A DNA stretch of 64,000 bases from Acidimangrovimonas pyrenivorans (lineage in GTDB: Bacteria > Pseudomonadota > Alphaproteobacteria > Rhodobacterales > Rhodobacteraceae). Below the pieces are notes generated by a model. It was given only the letters and a program-made list of their open reading frames with translations, was not told the DNA's origin and did not search any database. Shown in pieces: positions 1-9,640 of the stretch. Both the position numbers and the translations under genes were made by a program. Positions within the stretch are counted from its first letter, which is position 1, and each line of letters starts with the position of its first letter. Where the stretch lies: assembly GCF_042643245.1 (NCBI RefSeq), contig NZ_JBHRSK010000007.1, positions 62,001 through 126,000 on the forward strand. The letters are read 5' to 3'.

Positions 1-2064
1 ACCCTGAGGCTGGTGCCGAAGCCGGCGCGGCGGGCGCTGGTGGTGCTGGCCTATGACGATGCGCTGGCCGCGCTCGGCGATGCCGAACGGCTGGTCGCGG
101 GCGATCCGGCGGCAGTGGAATTCATCGACGACCGCATCCTGTCGCTCGCCCGCGAGGATCCGGTGTGGGACGCCCTGTCCGGGGTGCTGCCCGAAGACGG
201 GCGGCCTGTCCTGGGCCTGAACTTCGTCGAGCTTCAGGCCGGCGACGATGCGGGGCTCGCGGCGGCGCTGGCCCGGTTCGAGGCGCGCGCCGGCGCCGCC
301 CCGAGCGCGGTGATCGGCAGCCGTGCCGTCAGCGATCCCGGCGTCATCGCCCGGCTCTGGGCGCTGCGGGCGAAATGCGTCGGCCTGCTGGGGCGCATGG
401 ATGTGCAACGCCAGGGCACGCCCTTCGTCGAGGATGCCGCGGTGCCGCCGCCGCGGCTGCGCGACTTCGTGGCGGGCTTCCGCGCCATCCTCGACGAGGC
501 CGGGCTGGCCTATGGCATGTTTGGCCATGCCGATGTCGGCTGCCTCCATGTCCGGCCCGCGCTCGACATGCGGCTGCCCGGCGACGCGGCGATGATCCGC
601 CGCATCAGCGATCGGGTGGCGCGACTGGTACAGGAGCATGGCGGGATCCTGTGGGGCGAGCACGGCAAGGGGTTCCGCGGCGAATACGGGCCACAGGTCT
701 TCGGCCCGCGGCTCTACGCGGCGCTCTGCCGGGTCAAGCGCGCCTTCGACCCCGGCAACCTGCTCAATCCCGGCAAGATCGCGGCGCCGGCCCCCGACGC
801 CCCCCTGCAGCGGATCGACGCGGTCCCCTTTCGCGGCGCCCGCGACGCGGCCGTCACGCCGGAACTGCTGGCGGGCTACGAGTTGGCCCAACGCTGCAAC
901 GGCAACGGCCAGTGCTTCGACCGCTCCGACACATCCGCGATGTGCCCTTCCTACAAGGCGACCGGCGACCGGCGGCAATCGCCCAAGGGCCGGGCCGCGC
1001 TTCTGCGGCACTGGCTCCGCCGCCGCGCCGCGGGCGAGGATCCGGGCGCGATCGAGGCGGCACTGCACGACAGCCTGTCGACCTGCCTGTCCTGCAAGGC
1101 CTGCGCCAGCGCCTGTCCCGTGAAGGTGGACATCCCCGCGATGCGCAGCCGCTTCTACGAAAGCTATTACGCGGCCCGCCGGCGACCGCCGCACCACCAC
1201 CTTCTTGCCGCGATGGAAGGCGCCGGCCCGGTATTGCGGGCGGCGCCGGGGCCCGCGAACCTGGTGCTGCGGGCGCTGGCGCCGCCGATCGCACGGCTGG
1301 GGCTGGTCGATCTGCCCGCCCTGCGCCCGCCCGGCCCGCCCGCGGCGCCACGCGGCGACGGCCCCAGGGTCCTGCTCTTGCCAGACAGCTTCCTGGGCAG
1401 TTTCGACGGCGCGGTGGTGGAGGCGGCGGAGCGCCTGCTCGGCACCCTGGGTTGCCGCGTCAGCCGCGGCCCGGTGCTTGGCAACGGCAAGGCCCGGGCG
1501 GTGCTGGGCCTGCGGAAAGGCTATGCCGCGGCGGCGCAGGCCCGCTACGACGTCCTGCGCAGACTGGCCCCGGACTATGCGGCAATCATCGAGATCGAAC
1601 CGGCGGTGGCCGAGATGGCGCGCAGCGACGATGCGGCGCTCGGCCTCGGCTGCGACCGGCTCGTTCCGCTCGACCGATACCTTGCCGACCGCATCGCGGC
1701 CGGTCACGGCCCGAGGCCGCGCGCGACCGCGTCGGCCCCGGCGTGGCAGCTGCTGTCGCATTGCACCGAGATCTCGGCCGATCCGCAGAGCGCCGGGCGC
1801 TGGCAGGCGATCTTCGCCGCCTTCGGCGAGCGGCTGGAGCCGGTGGCGACCGGCTGTTGCGGCATGGCAGGGGCCTTCGGCCACGAGCGCGCCAACCAGG
1901 AGATCTCGCGCCGGCTCTACGATCTGAGCTGGCGCGGCCCGGTCGAGGCCGCGGGCCCCCGCGCCCTCGCCACCGGCTTTTCCTGCCGCTGCCAGGCCGA
2001 GCGCCTGAGCGGCCGGCGGCCGCGTCATCCGGCAGAGGTCCTGGCGGCGGCATCCGTCGAATAG
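1..2064 (+). CDS. FAD-linked oxidase with C-terminal Fe-S domain (YdiJ/D-2-hydroxyacid dehydrogenase type), 5' partial
   Basis: The frame is open from the first base, so the N-terminal FAD-binding half lies outside the window. What remains begins in the FAD-oxidase C-terminal domain, which closes with the typical LLNPGKI near base 780. Ferredoxin-type cysteine motifs follow (CNGNGQCF, then CLSCKACASACPVKVD), and then a CCG-type domain ending in CCGMAGAFGHE. That order (FAD_binding_4, FAD-oxidase C, 4Fe-4S, CCG) is known from the YdiJ and D-2-hydroxyglutarate/D-lactate dehydrogenase families, which oxidise a 2-hydroxyacid and pass electrons to the respiratory chain. The substrate cannot be told from sequence. 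No partner gene is visible downstream; a tRNA on the other strand follows. Confidence 0.85.
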   Translation, partial: TLRLVPKPARRALVVLAYDDALAALGDAERLVAGDPAAVEFIDDRILSLAREDPVWDALSGVLPEDGRPVLGLNFVELQAGDDAGLAAALARFEARAGAAPSAVIGSRAVSDPGVIARLWALRAKCVGLLGRMDVQRQGTPFVEDAAVPPPRLRDFVAGFRAILDEAGLAYGMFGHADVGCLHVRPALDMRLPGDAAMIRRISDRVARLVQEHGGILWGEHGKGFRGEYGPQVFGPRLYAALCRVKRAFDPGNLLNPGKIAAPAPDAPLQRIDAVPFRGARDAAVTPELLAGYELAQRCNGNGQCFDRSDTSAMCPSYKATGDRRQSPKGRAALLRHWLRRRAAGEDPGAIEAALHDSLSTCLSCKACASACPVKVDIPAMRSRFYESYYAARRRPPHHHLLAAMEGAGPVLRAAPGPANLVLRALAPPIARLGLVDLPALRPPGPPAAPRGDGPRVLLLPDSFLGSFDGAVVEAAERLLGTLGCRVSRGPVLGNGKARAVLGLRKGYAAAAQARYDVLRRLAPDYAAIIEIEPAVAEMARSDDAALGLGCDRLVPLDRYLADRIAAGHGPRPRATASAPAWQLLSHCTEISADPQSAGRWQAIFAAFGERLEPVATGCCGMAGAFGHERANQEISRRLYDLSWRGPVEAAGPRALATGFSCRCQAERLSGRRPRHPAEVLAAASVE

Positions 2065-2179
2065 GCCGCCCGGGCCGGGACAGCTGCGCCGACAGGAGGG
2101 GGAGCCGCGATCAGCCCGCGAAGGCGCGGCCCCCCCGCTTCAAGGCAGGCCCGGTTCTGCCGGAGAGACGGCAAGGCGG

Positions 2180-2215
2180 CACGGGGAGTTGCACGGGGAG
2201 TTGCACGGGGAGCGG
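2180..2215. repeat. 12-bp tandem repeat, three copies
   Basis: Two identical units CACGGGGAGTTG are followed by a third copy changed in its last three bases (CACGGGGAGCGG). They lie between the oxidoreductase stop and the tRNA-Thr. No protein-coding role is visible and the array is too short for CRISPR. Confidence 0.8.
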
Positions 2216-2298
2216 CACATATCCGTCACGGCAGGCAAGACACATATCTCGCGGCGTCGGGACAAGGACGCCAGCCGCTTGATGGTGCAGAGTTAGGC

Positions 2299-2374
2299 TG
2301 GTGCCCCCAGAGAGACTCGAACTCCCGACCCTCTGATTACAAATCAGATGCTCTACCAGCTGAGCTATAGGGGC
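2299..2374 (-). tRNA. tRNA-Thr (anticodon TGT)
   Basis: Read on the minus strand, the 76-nt sequence folds as a cloverleaf. The acceptor stem GCCCCTA pairs with TGGGGGC, the anticodon stem TCTGA/TCAGA encloses loop TTTGTAA, the T-loop is GTTCGAGTC, and CCA is encoded. The anticodon UGU reads ACA threonine codons. Confidence 0.97.
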
Positions 2375-2518
2375 GCTGCGCCCGAGATACGCGGGCGGGG
2401 GGCGTGGTGCAAGAGGCTTGCGCGCCGCGGCGTTTGCCTGGGCGGGGCGATGTGCTATCCCGAGGACACGCCCGGCAGAGAACATGCGGGCAAACCGACA
2501 GTCGAGCAGCGCCCCGCC

Positions 2519-4840
2519 ATGCCCCGCCCCTCCGCCGAGGATCAGACCGCTCCGCCGTTGATGCGCCGCAGCCTGCGCCCGGGGCGGGCCGGCGGGCTGT
2601 GCTGGCTCGACGCGGTGCGGTGGCCGGCCGGGGACGGGCGCGACCGGTTCCGCGCCATGTTCGCCACCGGCACCCGGCCCGACGCCTTCGACCCCGCCCC
2701 GCGCCCGGGCTGCGCCGGCATCGAGGAGTTGCGCGAGGTCTCGGGCGGGGTGATGGTCTGCGGCTCGGTCGCGCAGGGCGCCGCGCTGCGACTGGCCACG
2801 GCGGCGGGCGAGATCGCGCTCGAAACCGCGCTGGCCGAGACGGGTTTCCTGGCCGGGCGCGACGTGCTGCTGGGGCTGCGACTGGAGGAGCCGGTCGAAA
2901 CCGTGCGCGACTGGCTGGACTATCACGCCCGCCATCACGGCGCCCGGGGCGCGGTGATCGTCAACCGCGCCCCGCCCGACAGCCCGGCCGGCAGCCATGA
3001 CGCCTTCGCGGCGGACCTGGCCGAGGCCGTCGCCGCCCTGCCCCGCGAATTGCGCGTCGTCGTGCTCGACAGCCCGGTGCCGCTGGGCAAGCCGGGACTG
3101 GGGCCCGAGAGCCACCCGTTCCTCGCCCCGGACGCGCCGGGAAAGGACCGGATGGCACCGCCCGACCCCGACCCGTGGCGGGCGCCGCTGGGCGAGGGGC
3201 TGATCTACGAGATCGCCAAGTGGCGCTTCCTGGCGCGGGCGGCGGCGGTTGCCAATCTCGATGTCACCGACCTCTTCGCGCCGCGGGCCGAGGACACGCC
3301 GACGGCCTTCGCGCTGGCGCGCGACCACAAGTCGGGCGTGGTCCTGGTGGCGGGCAAGCGGATCTACCCCTGGCGCGTCCGCAACGGCGCCGCCGAGAGC
3401 TTCGGCGACCATATCTGCCACCAGTTCGACAACCGCCGCGGCATGGTGCGCTGGTGCGTCGCGCCCGAGGTCGCCGGGCTCGAGAACACCTGGCGGGCGC
3501 TGCGCATCGCCTATGCCAAGCCCGATCCGCAAAAGGTCGTGCCCTTCTTCCGCTGCATGGGGCTGCGGGTGCCGGGGCGCAATTCCTCGGAACTGGCGCC
3601 CAAGACCAGCCTGGTCGAGGATCCGCTGCTGCTGGACATGGCGCGCGGGGTCTTCGGCGCCAAGCCGGTGCGGCCGCCGCGCTCGGACCGCAAGCCGGCG
3701 CCGCGGAAGGCCGCCGAGGCCGGGCGCACCGCCATCGTCACGACGATGAAGAACGAGGGGCCCTTCATCCTCGAATGGCTGGCCTATCACCGCGCCATCG
3801 GGGTCGAGGATTTCCTGATCTACACCAACGATTGCAGCGACGGCACCGACACGATGCTGGACCTGCTCCAGCGCAAGGGCCTCGTCCAGCACCGCGCCAA
3901 CCCGTGGCGGCCGGGCGGTGCGCTGAAGCCCCAGCATGCCGCATTGCAGGCCGCCGAGAGCGAGCCGGCGATCGAAAACGCCGGCTGGGTGATCTGCATG
4001 GATGTCGACGAGTTCATCGACATAAAGATCGGCGACGGCACCCTGGCCGCGCTTTACGAGGCGATGGGCGAGGCGAACATGATCTCGCTCACCTGGCGGC
4101 TGTTCGGCAATGCCGATGTCCATGAATACGAAGACAGATTCATGATCGAGCAGTTCCCGCTCTGCGCCCCCGAGCTGGTCCGCAAGCCGCATCAGGCCTG
4201 GGGCTTCAAGACGCTGTTCCGCAATATCGGCATCTACAAGAAGATGGGGGTGCACCGGCCCAAGGGGCTCAAGCCCGACCTCTGGCCGCAGATCCGCTGG
4301 CTCAACGGCTCGGGCCGGCGGATGCCGATCGAGATGCTGCGCAACGGCTGGCGCTCGTCGCTCGATACCTATGGCTACGACTGGGTCAGCCTGAACCACT
4401 ACGCGGTGCGCTCGGCCGAGAGCTTCCTGGTCAAGCGCGACCGCGGCCGGGTCAACCATGTCGATCGCGACCAGGGGCTGAACTACTGGTTCCGGATGAA
4501 CCACAACGCGGTCGAGGAACGCTCGATCCAGCGCATGATCCCGGCGCTGCGGGCAGAGTTCGACCGGCTGCTGGCCGATCCGGAGATCCGGGCGGCGCAT
4601 GAGCATTCGGTCGCCTGCCACCGCGCCAAGATCGCGGAACTGCGGGCGCGGCCGGATCAGGAGGCGTTCTACGCCGCGCTGACCGGAGAGCGGATGCAGC
4701 GGCTGTCGCGGATGCTGCATCATTTCGGCGCCAACGTCTTCAATGCCGGGCCGCAGGTGATCCCCGAGGACCTGCACCGACGCGAGCTGCCGCGCGACTT
4801 CTTCTTCACCGTCGAGCATCGCGGCGAGGCGAAGCATTAG
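2519..4840 (+). CDS. Family-2 glycosyltransferase with long N-terminal extension
   Basis: About 773 residues. From about residue 403 it carries a glycosyltransferase family 2 domain of the Glyco_tranf_2_4 type: TAIVTTMKNEGPFILEWL, then the metal/sugar-nucleotide DxD in CMDVDEFIDI near residue 495, then a conserved block MISLTWRLFGNADVH. The first 400 residues are Arg/Pro-rich and not recognised. The frame is open upstream into the tRNA, so the start is uncertain. ATG 2519 is chosen because translation through the tRNA is implausible; 2450 and 2561 are alternatives. Its glycosyltransferase part is clearly related to the next gene, suggesting duplication. It probably acts on cell-surface polysaccharide, but acceptor and donor are unknown. 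Confidence 0.78.
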   Translation: MPRPSAEDQTAPPLMRRSLRPGRAGGLCWLDAVRWPAGDGRDRFRAMFATGTRPDAFDPAPRPGCAGIEELREVSGGVMVCGSVAQGAALRLATAAGEIALETALAETGFLAGRDVLLGLRLEEPVETVRDWLDYHARHHGARGAVIVNRAPPDSPAGSHDAFAADLAEAVAALPRELRVVVLDSPVPLGKPGLGPESHPFLAPDAPGKDRMAPPDPDPWRAPLGEGLIYEIAKWRFLARAAAVANLDVTDLFAPRAEDTPTAFALARDHKSGVVLVAGKRIYPWRVRNGAAESFGDHICHQFDNRRGMVRWCVAPEVAGLENTWRALRIAYAKPDPQKVVPFFRCMGLRVPGRNSSELAPKTSLVEDPLLLDMARGVFGAKPVRPPRSDRKPAPRKAAEAGRTAIVTTMKNEGPFILEWLAYHRAIGVEDFLIYTNDCSDGTDTMLDLLQRKGLVQHRANPWRPGGALKPQHAALQAAESEPAIENAGWVICMDVDEFIDIKIGDGTLAALYEAMGEANMISLTWRLFGNADVHEYEDRFMIEQFPLCAPELVRKPHQAWGFKTLFRNIGIYKKMGVHRPKGLKPDLWPQIRWLNGSGRRMPIEMLRNGWRSSLDTYGYDWVSLNHYAVRSAESFLVKRDRGRVNHVDRDQGLNYWFRMNHNAVEERSIQRMIPALRAEFDRLLADPEIRAAHEHSVACHRAKIAELRARPDQEAFYAALTGERMQRLSRMLHHFGANVFNAGPQVIPEDLHRRELPRDFFFTVEHRGEAKH

Positions 4841-4870
4841 GCCCGACCCGGGCATGGATGGAGAGCGCCG

Positions 4871-4918
4871 GGGGCGCTGCCCCCGGACCCCCGGGATATT
4901 TGGGTGAAGGTGAAAGGG
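4871..4918 (+). repeat. Dispersed intergenic repeat, copy 1
   Basis: A GC stem (GGGGGCGCTGCCCCC) is followed by CCCCCGGGATATTTGGG and GTGAAGGTGAAAGG. The same arrangement (G/C-rich hairpin, then a GATATTT/GAGTATTTTGGCAAAGAAG-like tail) appears at 37091, 49353 and 51398. It looks like a REP-type or terminator-associated intergenic element. Confidence 0.55.
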
Positions 4919-5021
4919 AAAGGAGCCTTTCTTTGGAGCGTTGCAGCGATGCGCTGCATTGGGTTTCCTCGCGCGCCCACGCACCCCTTGCCGTCGCCGC
5001 CGCCGCCGCTAGGGTGAGCCC

Positions 5022-6071
5022 ATGCGTTTCCTCGCCGTCACCTCCATGCGCAACGAAGGCGCCTTCCTGCTGGAATGGCTGGCCCATCACCGGGCCACGG
5101 GCTTCACCGACTTCCTCGTCTTCTCCAACGATTGCGACGACGGCACCGACGCCATGCTCGACCGACTCGCCGCGCTCGGCTGGTTGAGCCATGTCCGCAA
5201 TCCCGGCCCCTGGGACGAGGGTCCGCAATGGGCGGCGCTGAAGGCCGCCGACCGACATCCGCTGGTGCGGGCCGCCGACTGGATCCTGGTCTGCGACGTC
5301 GACGAATTCGTCAACATCCATGCCGGCGATCACACCCTGCCCGCCCTGCTCGCCGCCCTGCCCGAGGCCAGCGCCATCGCCCTGACCTGGCGCTTCTTCG
5401 GCAATGCCGGGGTGGTGCGCTACCAGGACCGGCCGGTCACCGAGACCTTCACCCGCGCCGCCCCCGCGGTGCTGAACTGGCCGTGGCGGGCGGCGATGTT
5501 CAAGACCCTGTTCCGCAATGACGGCAGCTATCGCAAGCTTGGCGTCCACCGCCCGCGCAGCCCCGACAGGGACCGGCTGGCGGCGCTGCGCTGGCATGAC
5601 GGCTCGGGCCGCCGCCTTTCCGGCAGCTTCCTGAATCAACGGGTGTTTTCCGATTACGGCCAGGACAATTTCGGCCTCGTCCAGCTCAACCACTACGCCC
5701 TGGGCGCGATGGAGAGCTTCGTCGTCAAGCGCGACCGCGGCCGCGCCAACCGGGGCGGCGATTTCGACATGGGCTACTGGATCGAGCGCAATTTCTGCGA
5801 CGTCGAGGACCGGTCGATCCAGGCTCTCGCCCCGGCCCGCGCCGCGCTGCAGGCCGAGTTGATGGACGACCCAGAGCTTTCGCGGCTGCATGCCCGGGCC
5901 GTCGCCTGGCGCCACGCCCGCTTTGCCGCGCTGATGGAGCGGGAATCAGCGCGCGCGCTGCTGGGCCAGCTCCTGATGGCGCCGCCCAGCCGGGCGCTCT
6001 CGGCCGAGGCGGCCGAGGTCGTGCTGACCCACGCCCGGCGCGCCGCCGCCCGGCGCAAAACCACCGATTGA
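5022..6071 (+). CDS. Family-2 glycosyltransferase (Glyco_tranf_2_4 type)
   Basis: 349 residues, essentially a stand-alone version of the C-terminal half of the preceding gene. It opens directly with FLAVTSMRNEGAFLLEWL, has the DxD motif in VCDVDEFVNI and the family block IALTWRFFGNAGV. The conserved C-terminal segment FVVKRDRGRANR parallels FLVKRDRGRVNH in the neighbour. No membrane segment or signal peptide is visible, so it is probably cytosolic. Together with the upstream paralogue it suggests assembly of an exopolysaccharide or other surface glycan, but no polymerase, flippase or export gene is in the window. Confidence 0.85.
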   Translation: MRFLAVTSMRNEGAFLLEWLAHHRATGFTDFLVFSNDCDDGTDAMLDRLAALGWLSHVRNPGPWDEGPQWAALKAADRHPLVRAADWILVCDVDEFVNIHAGDHTLPALLAALPEASAIALTWRFFGNAGVVRYQDRPVTETFTRAAPAVLNWPWRAAMFKTLFRNDGSYRKLGVHRPRSPDRDRLAALRWHDGSGRRLSGSFLNQRVFSDYGQDNFGLVQLNHYALGAMESFVVKRDRGRANRGGDFDMGYWIERNFCDVEDRSIQALAPARAALQAELMDDPELSRLHARAVAWRHARFAALMERESARALLGQLLMAPPSRALSAEAAEVVLTHARRAAARRKTTD

Positions 6072-6220
6072 GCCCCCGACGTGGAAACACCCGAAACAAT
6101 AGCAACGAACTGTTGACGGAACGCAGGCCGATCTCCCAAGATCTGCCCTATTGCGCGCATAGTCCGGCCATGGCGGGGTGGTTCTCTCGACAGCGGGATC
6201 AGGACGAAGGTGGAAACCGA

Positions 6221-7201
6221 ATGAAGGACATCCGCGACATGGATGCAGCCGAGACGACGACCAAGGCAGACTGGCTCTCGCGGCTCGCGGAAATCGGCGA
6301 CGAGCTGGGCTATTTCGAGCGGCTGGGTGACAAGCATTCGGCCTTCTTCGTCGATGACGGCGCGACGCTGGTGGTCAGCTTCGAGTCGCTGGGCGCGATC
6401 CGCGGCGGATCGGACAGCCAGATGCCGCTGGGCTATTCCGTCGCCCGGGCGCAGGGCTGGTCGCATCTGTGCCTGATCGCCGATGGCGAGACCTGGTATC
6501 GCGACCCGGCGGTCTACGGCTATTTCGACCGCCTCGTCGACGACGCCTTCTTCGAGGATTTCGACCGTGTCGTCTTCTTCGGCTCGGGCATGGGCGCCTA
6601 TGGCGCCACCGCCTATTCGGTCGCCGCCCCCGGCGCCACGGTCGTGGCGATCCAGCCGGTGGCGACGCTCGACCCGGCAGTCTGCGAGTGGGACGAACGG
6701 TTCCGCGAACAGCGCCGGCTGTGCTTCACCGACCGCTACGGCTTTGCCCCCGACATGATCGAGGGCGCGGGCGAGGTCTTCGTCATCTACGACCCGGAAG
6801 TGATGCTGGACGCGATGCAGGCGGCGCTGTTCACCAAGCCCTATGTCACCAAGCTGCGCTGCCGCAACCTGGGCGAGGCGATCGGCCCGTCGCTGCAGCA
6901 CATGAAGGTGCTGGTGCCGCTGCTGACCCAGGCCGGCGAGGGCCGGCTGAACGCCTCCGCCTTCTACCAGCTCTACCGCGCCCGGCGCGACAACGGCCCC
7001 TATCTGCGCAACCTGCTCAGCCGGACCGATTCCCTGCGCCGGCCGATGCTGTCGGCCCTGCTGTGCCGCAACGTGCTGGCGCGCATGAACGCCCCGCGCT
7101 TCCGCCGCCGGCTGTCCGAACTGACCGAGGAGCTGGAGGCGCTGGGAATCGATCTGCCGGCCCCGCTGCGGACGGCCTCGGACCGCGACCCGGTGGCCTG
7201 A
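6221..7201 (+). CDS. Alpha/beta-hydrolase-like conserved protein
   Basis: 326 residues from ATG 6221, preceded by a GAAGG ribosome-binding site. The frame extends upstream to 6068, but the extra residues are not protein-like. The middle contains a strand-turn-helix, VVFFGSGMGAYGATAYS, placed like the nucleophile elbow of alpha/beta hydrolases, yet without an obvious Gly-x-Ser-x-Gly serine. An upstream strand (TLVVSFESLGAI) and a downstream strand (ATVVAIQPVATLDP) fit the same fold. Catalytic function is therefore doubtful. It follows the two glycosyltransferases on the same strand and may belong to the same surface-glycan function (inference). Confidence 0.6.
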   Translation: MKDIRDMDAAETTTKADWLSRLAEIGDELGYFERLGDKHSAFFVDDGATLVVSFESLGAIRGGSDSQMPLGYSVARAQGWSHLCLIADGETWYRDPAVYGYFDRLVDDAFFEDFDRVVFFGSGMGAYGATAYSVAAPGATVVAIQPVATLDPAVCEWDERFREQRRLCFTDRYGFAPDMIEGAGEVFVIYDPEVMLDAMQAALFTKPYVTKLRCRNLGEAIGPSLQHMKVLVPLLTQAGEGRLNASAFYQLYRARRDNGPYLRNLLSRTDSLRRPMLSALLCRNVLARMNAPRFRRRLSELTEELEALGIDLPAPLRTASDRDPVA

Positions 7202-8077
7202 GCACGACCGGCCACCGGCTGTCCTTCCCGCCTGAAACCGCCCCGCCGTGACGGCGGCGCGGTCATTTTTCGTGCAGATGCGGCTATCGCCGGCCGGGGA
7301 CGCGATTCCCGCTCGAAAAATTCCCCTAAAATCATCCCTCTGTATCCTGCCGCACAGAACGCGGCGGGCCGCCGTGGCAGGATCGGCCCTACCAGCCCCT
7401 CGGGTTCCGGACTGGCCCCGGCGGATGGCAGAGCGATCCGCCGCCCCGGCGACCGGGCCTTGCGGGAGCGACCCGACGCGGATGCCAGGCGGCGATATCC
7501 GTCGGCGATGCCTCGCCGGCTACGAGTTGGTAACGAGTGGTTGCGGGTATGTGGTGGGTAGCGAGTGTCTGTTTCGTGCGTGGAGAGTGGTTGCCAAGGT
7601 CTTGCGCAACAGTCGCGTAGCGTCACGAGTCGGTGCGAGTATGCGGTGCGTTCCGTCCGGGGAGTGGTCCGGGCGGGGCGCATCGCAGCGAAAAAGAGCA
7701 GCTCCTTCGGCAACTAGCCGGAGGGGTGTGTCTTTATTACTTCACCTCTAATTGTATTGCGCCTCCGTTCGGGTCATGTTTGTCCAGACTCGCAATCCGT
7801 TTATCTTTCCGGGGTAAGAGCTCCGCAGGCGGAGTGCGGACGGCCGACCGCCCGCCCCGGTAACGGTGCCCGAATTCACGGGCGCGGGCGACGGGCGCGG
7901 CCGGCACGGAGGCGCAGGCCTCTGGGTCGGACAGCAACGGAGGTGTGCCATGTGGCTCCAACTGCGTTTCAGACTGTGCGGTGGCACGACCGGCCCCCGG
8001 CGTACCGCCGGCCGGGACGGTGCCACGCATGGACACCCGCATAGCGGCATGCGCGACCACACGGGTGCGAGCCCGGC
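7202..8077. other. Long intergenic region without a recognisable gene
   Basis: 876 bases. Open frames here are short or compositionally unlike the neighbours. An AT-richer patch at about 7730-7810 could carry a promoter for the downstream FAD oxidase. The stretch 7520-7680 is rich in GAGT, GGTG and GCGT words and shows no tRNA fold or clear terminator. I see no RNA gene that I can name. Confidence 0.5.
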
Positions 8078-9640
8078 ATGATCTGGTACGATTCCCATGC
8101 CCGCACCGTGAGCCAGCGGCTGGCCCGCTGGCAGGCGCGGGACGAACCGGCGCCGGGCCTGCCGCTCGACCAGGCCATCGCGTTGCAGCTCCGGATCATC
8201 GGCGACGTCGTCCTGCCCGGCGATCCCGACTACGACCGGGACCGGATGCTGTCGAACCCGCGCTTCGACCACTTCCCGAAGGTCATCGTCTACTGCGTGG
8301 CCGAAAGCGACGTGCGCAGCTGCCTTGAGCTGGCCCGGGCCGCGGGCCTGGCAGTGGTGGTGCGCTCGGGCGGGCACAGCACCGGCGGCTTCTCGTCGGA
8401 ATTCGGCATGCTGCTCGATGTCAGCCGGATGAACGACGTCCATGTCGATCCCGCGACCTGCACCGCCAGGGCCGGGCCCGGCACCCAGTTCCGCAAGTTC
8501 AATGCCAAGCTGGAAAGCTACAAGCTGCACACGCCCGGCGGCGCCTGCCCCGATGTCTGCGTCGGCGGCTACATGCAGGGTGGCGGCTACGGCTTCACCG
8601 CCCGCATCTTCGGCATGAATTGCGACCAGGTCGAGTCGGTACGGGTGATGCTGGCCGACGGCCGGATCGTCCATGCCGACCGCGAGGTCAACCGCGACCT
8701 GTTCTGGGCCGTGCGCGGCGGCACCGGCAGCAATTTCGGCGTCTTGCTCGAGGCCAGCTACCGGCTCTACGAAGGCTGCGACTTCTCGGGCTTCTCGATC
8801 CGCTGGATGATCGACAGCGATGCCGGCCGGCGCGACGCGGCCGCGGCGCTGGACTGGCTGCAGCGCAATTTCATGCGCACGGGTGCGCCGGCCGAGCTGG
8901 GCTATCAGGTGATCTGGGTCTTCGAGGGACCCGAGGACGGGCCGAAGCGGCCCCAGATCCTGATGCGCGGCATGTATCGCGGCCCGCTCGAGGCGCTCGA
9001 GGCGGTGCTGGCCCTGGTGCTTGCGCTGGCGGGGGCCGAGATGCAGGCGCTCTACCCGCCGCAGCCCTATACCCAGCTCAACGAGACCCTGCTGACCCAG
9101 CCCTACGAAGTGCCGGAATTTCCCGCTGACATGACGCCGATGCCGCCGCCCGAGGCCAAGCTGAGCCGTTATATCGGCCGCCCGGTCGGGGCCGATGGCT
9201 GGCAGGGGCTGATGGAGTATTTCTGCGCCAGCCCCAGCCCCTACACCACCGCCGATATGGAAATCTATGGCGGCGCCATCGGGGCGGTGCGCAACGGCGC
9301 CAATGCCTTCCTCCACCGCGACGCCGATTTCGACCTGTTCCTCGACGTGTTCTGGACCACGGCCGCCGAGGAGAAGGAGATGCTGGCCTATATCGACGGC
9401 TGGGAGGCGGCGGTCGCACCGCATTGGGACGGGGAGGTCTACCAGAACTACCCGCGGCCGGTCGATCCGGATTTCGGACGCAACTACTGGGGCGACTTCT
9501 ACCCGGCGCTGCGGGCGGTGAAGAGCAAATACGACCCGTTCGGCCTGTTCCGCTACCCGCAGAGCATCGCGCCGCTGGTGGACGGCGAGACGCCGCCCGA
9601 TCTGGACGGCCTGAAGGAGGCGATCGTCGATGTCCATTGA
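8078..9640 (+). CDS. Berberine-bridge-enzyme-type FAD-linked oxidase
   Basis: 520 residues. The N-terminal FAD_binding_4 domain contains VVVRSGGHSTGG, whose His is the usual site of 8-alpha-histidyl FAD attachment, and PGGACPDVCVGGYMQGGGYG, with a Cys where bicovalent family members attach C6 of FAD. The C-terminal BBE domain is intact (YQNYPRPV, then NYWGDFYPALRAVKSKYDP and FRYPQSI). Known members are flavin oxidases of sugars, alcohols or alkaloid-like substrates that use O2; the substrate here cannot be predicted. No signal peptide is evident. The stop lies inside the start region of the following cyclase gene (11-bp overlap), so the two are probably co-translated. Confidence 0.85.
   Translation: MIWYDSHARTVSQRLARWQARDEPAPGLPLDQAIALQLRIIGDVVLPGDPDYDRDRMLSNPRFDHFPKVIVYCVAESDVRSCLELARAAGLAVVVRSGGHSTGGFSSEFGMLLDVSRMNDVHVDPATCTARAGPGTQFRKFNAKLESYKLHTPGGACPDVCVGGYMQGGGYGFTARIFGMNCDQVESVRVMLADGRIVHADREVNRDLFWAVRGGTGSNFGVLLEASYRLYEGCDFSGFSIRWMIDSDAGRRDAAAALDWLQRNFMRTGAPAELGYQVIWVFEGPEDGPKRPQILMRGMYRGPLEALEAVLALVLALAGAEMQALYPPQPYTQLNETLLTQPYEVPEFPADMTPMPPPEAKLSRYIGRPVGADGWQGLMEYFCASPSPYTTADMEIYGGAIGAVRNGANAFLHRDADFDLFLDVFWTTAAEEKEMLAYIDGWEAAVAPHWDGEVYQNYPRPVDPDFGRNYWGDFYPALRAVKSKYDPFGLFRYPQSIAPLVDGETPPDLDGLKEAIVDVH

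Noticed and set aside
2180..2215. Possible CRISPR array
   Set aside because: Three directly abutting 12-bp units without spacers; a simple tandem repeat, and no cas genes are present.
2111..4984. 957-codon minus-strand frame opposite the first glycosyltransferase
   Set aside because: It runs through the tRNA-Thr and mirrors a protein with clear GT2 motifs.
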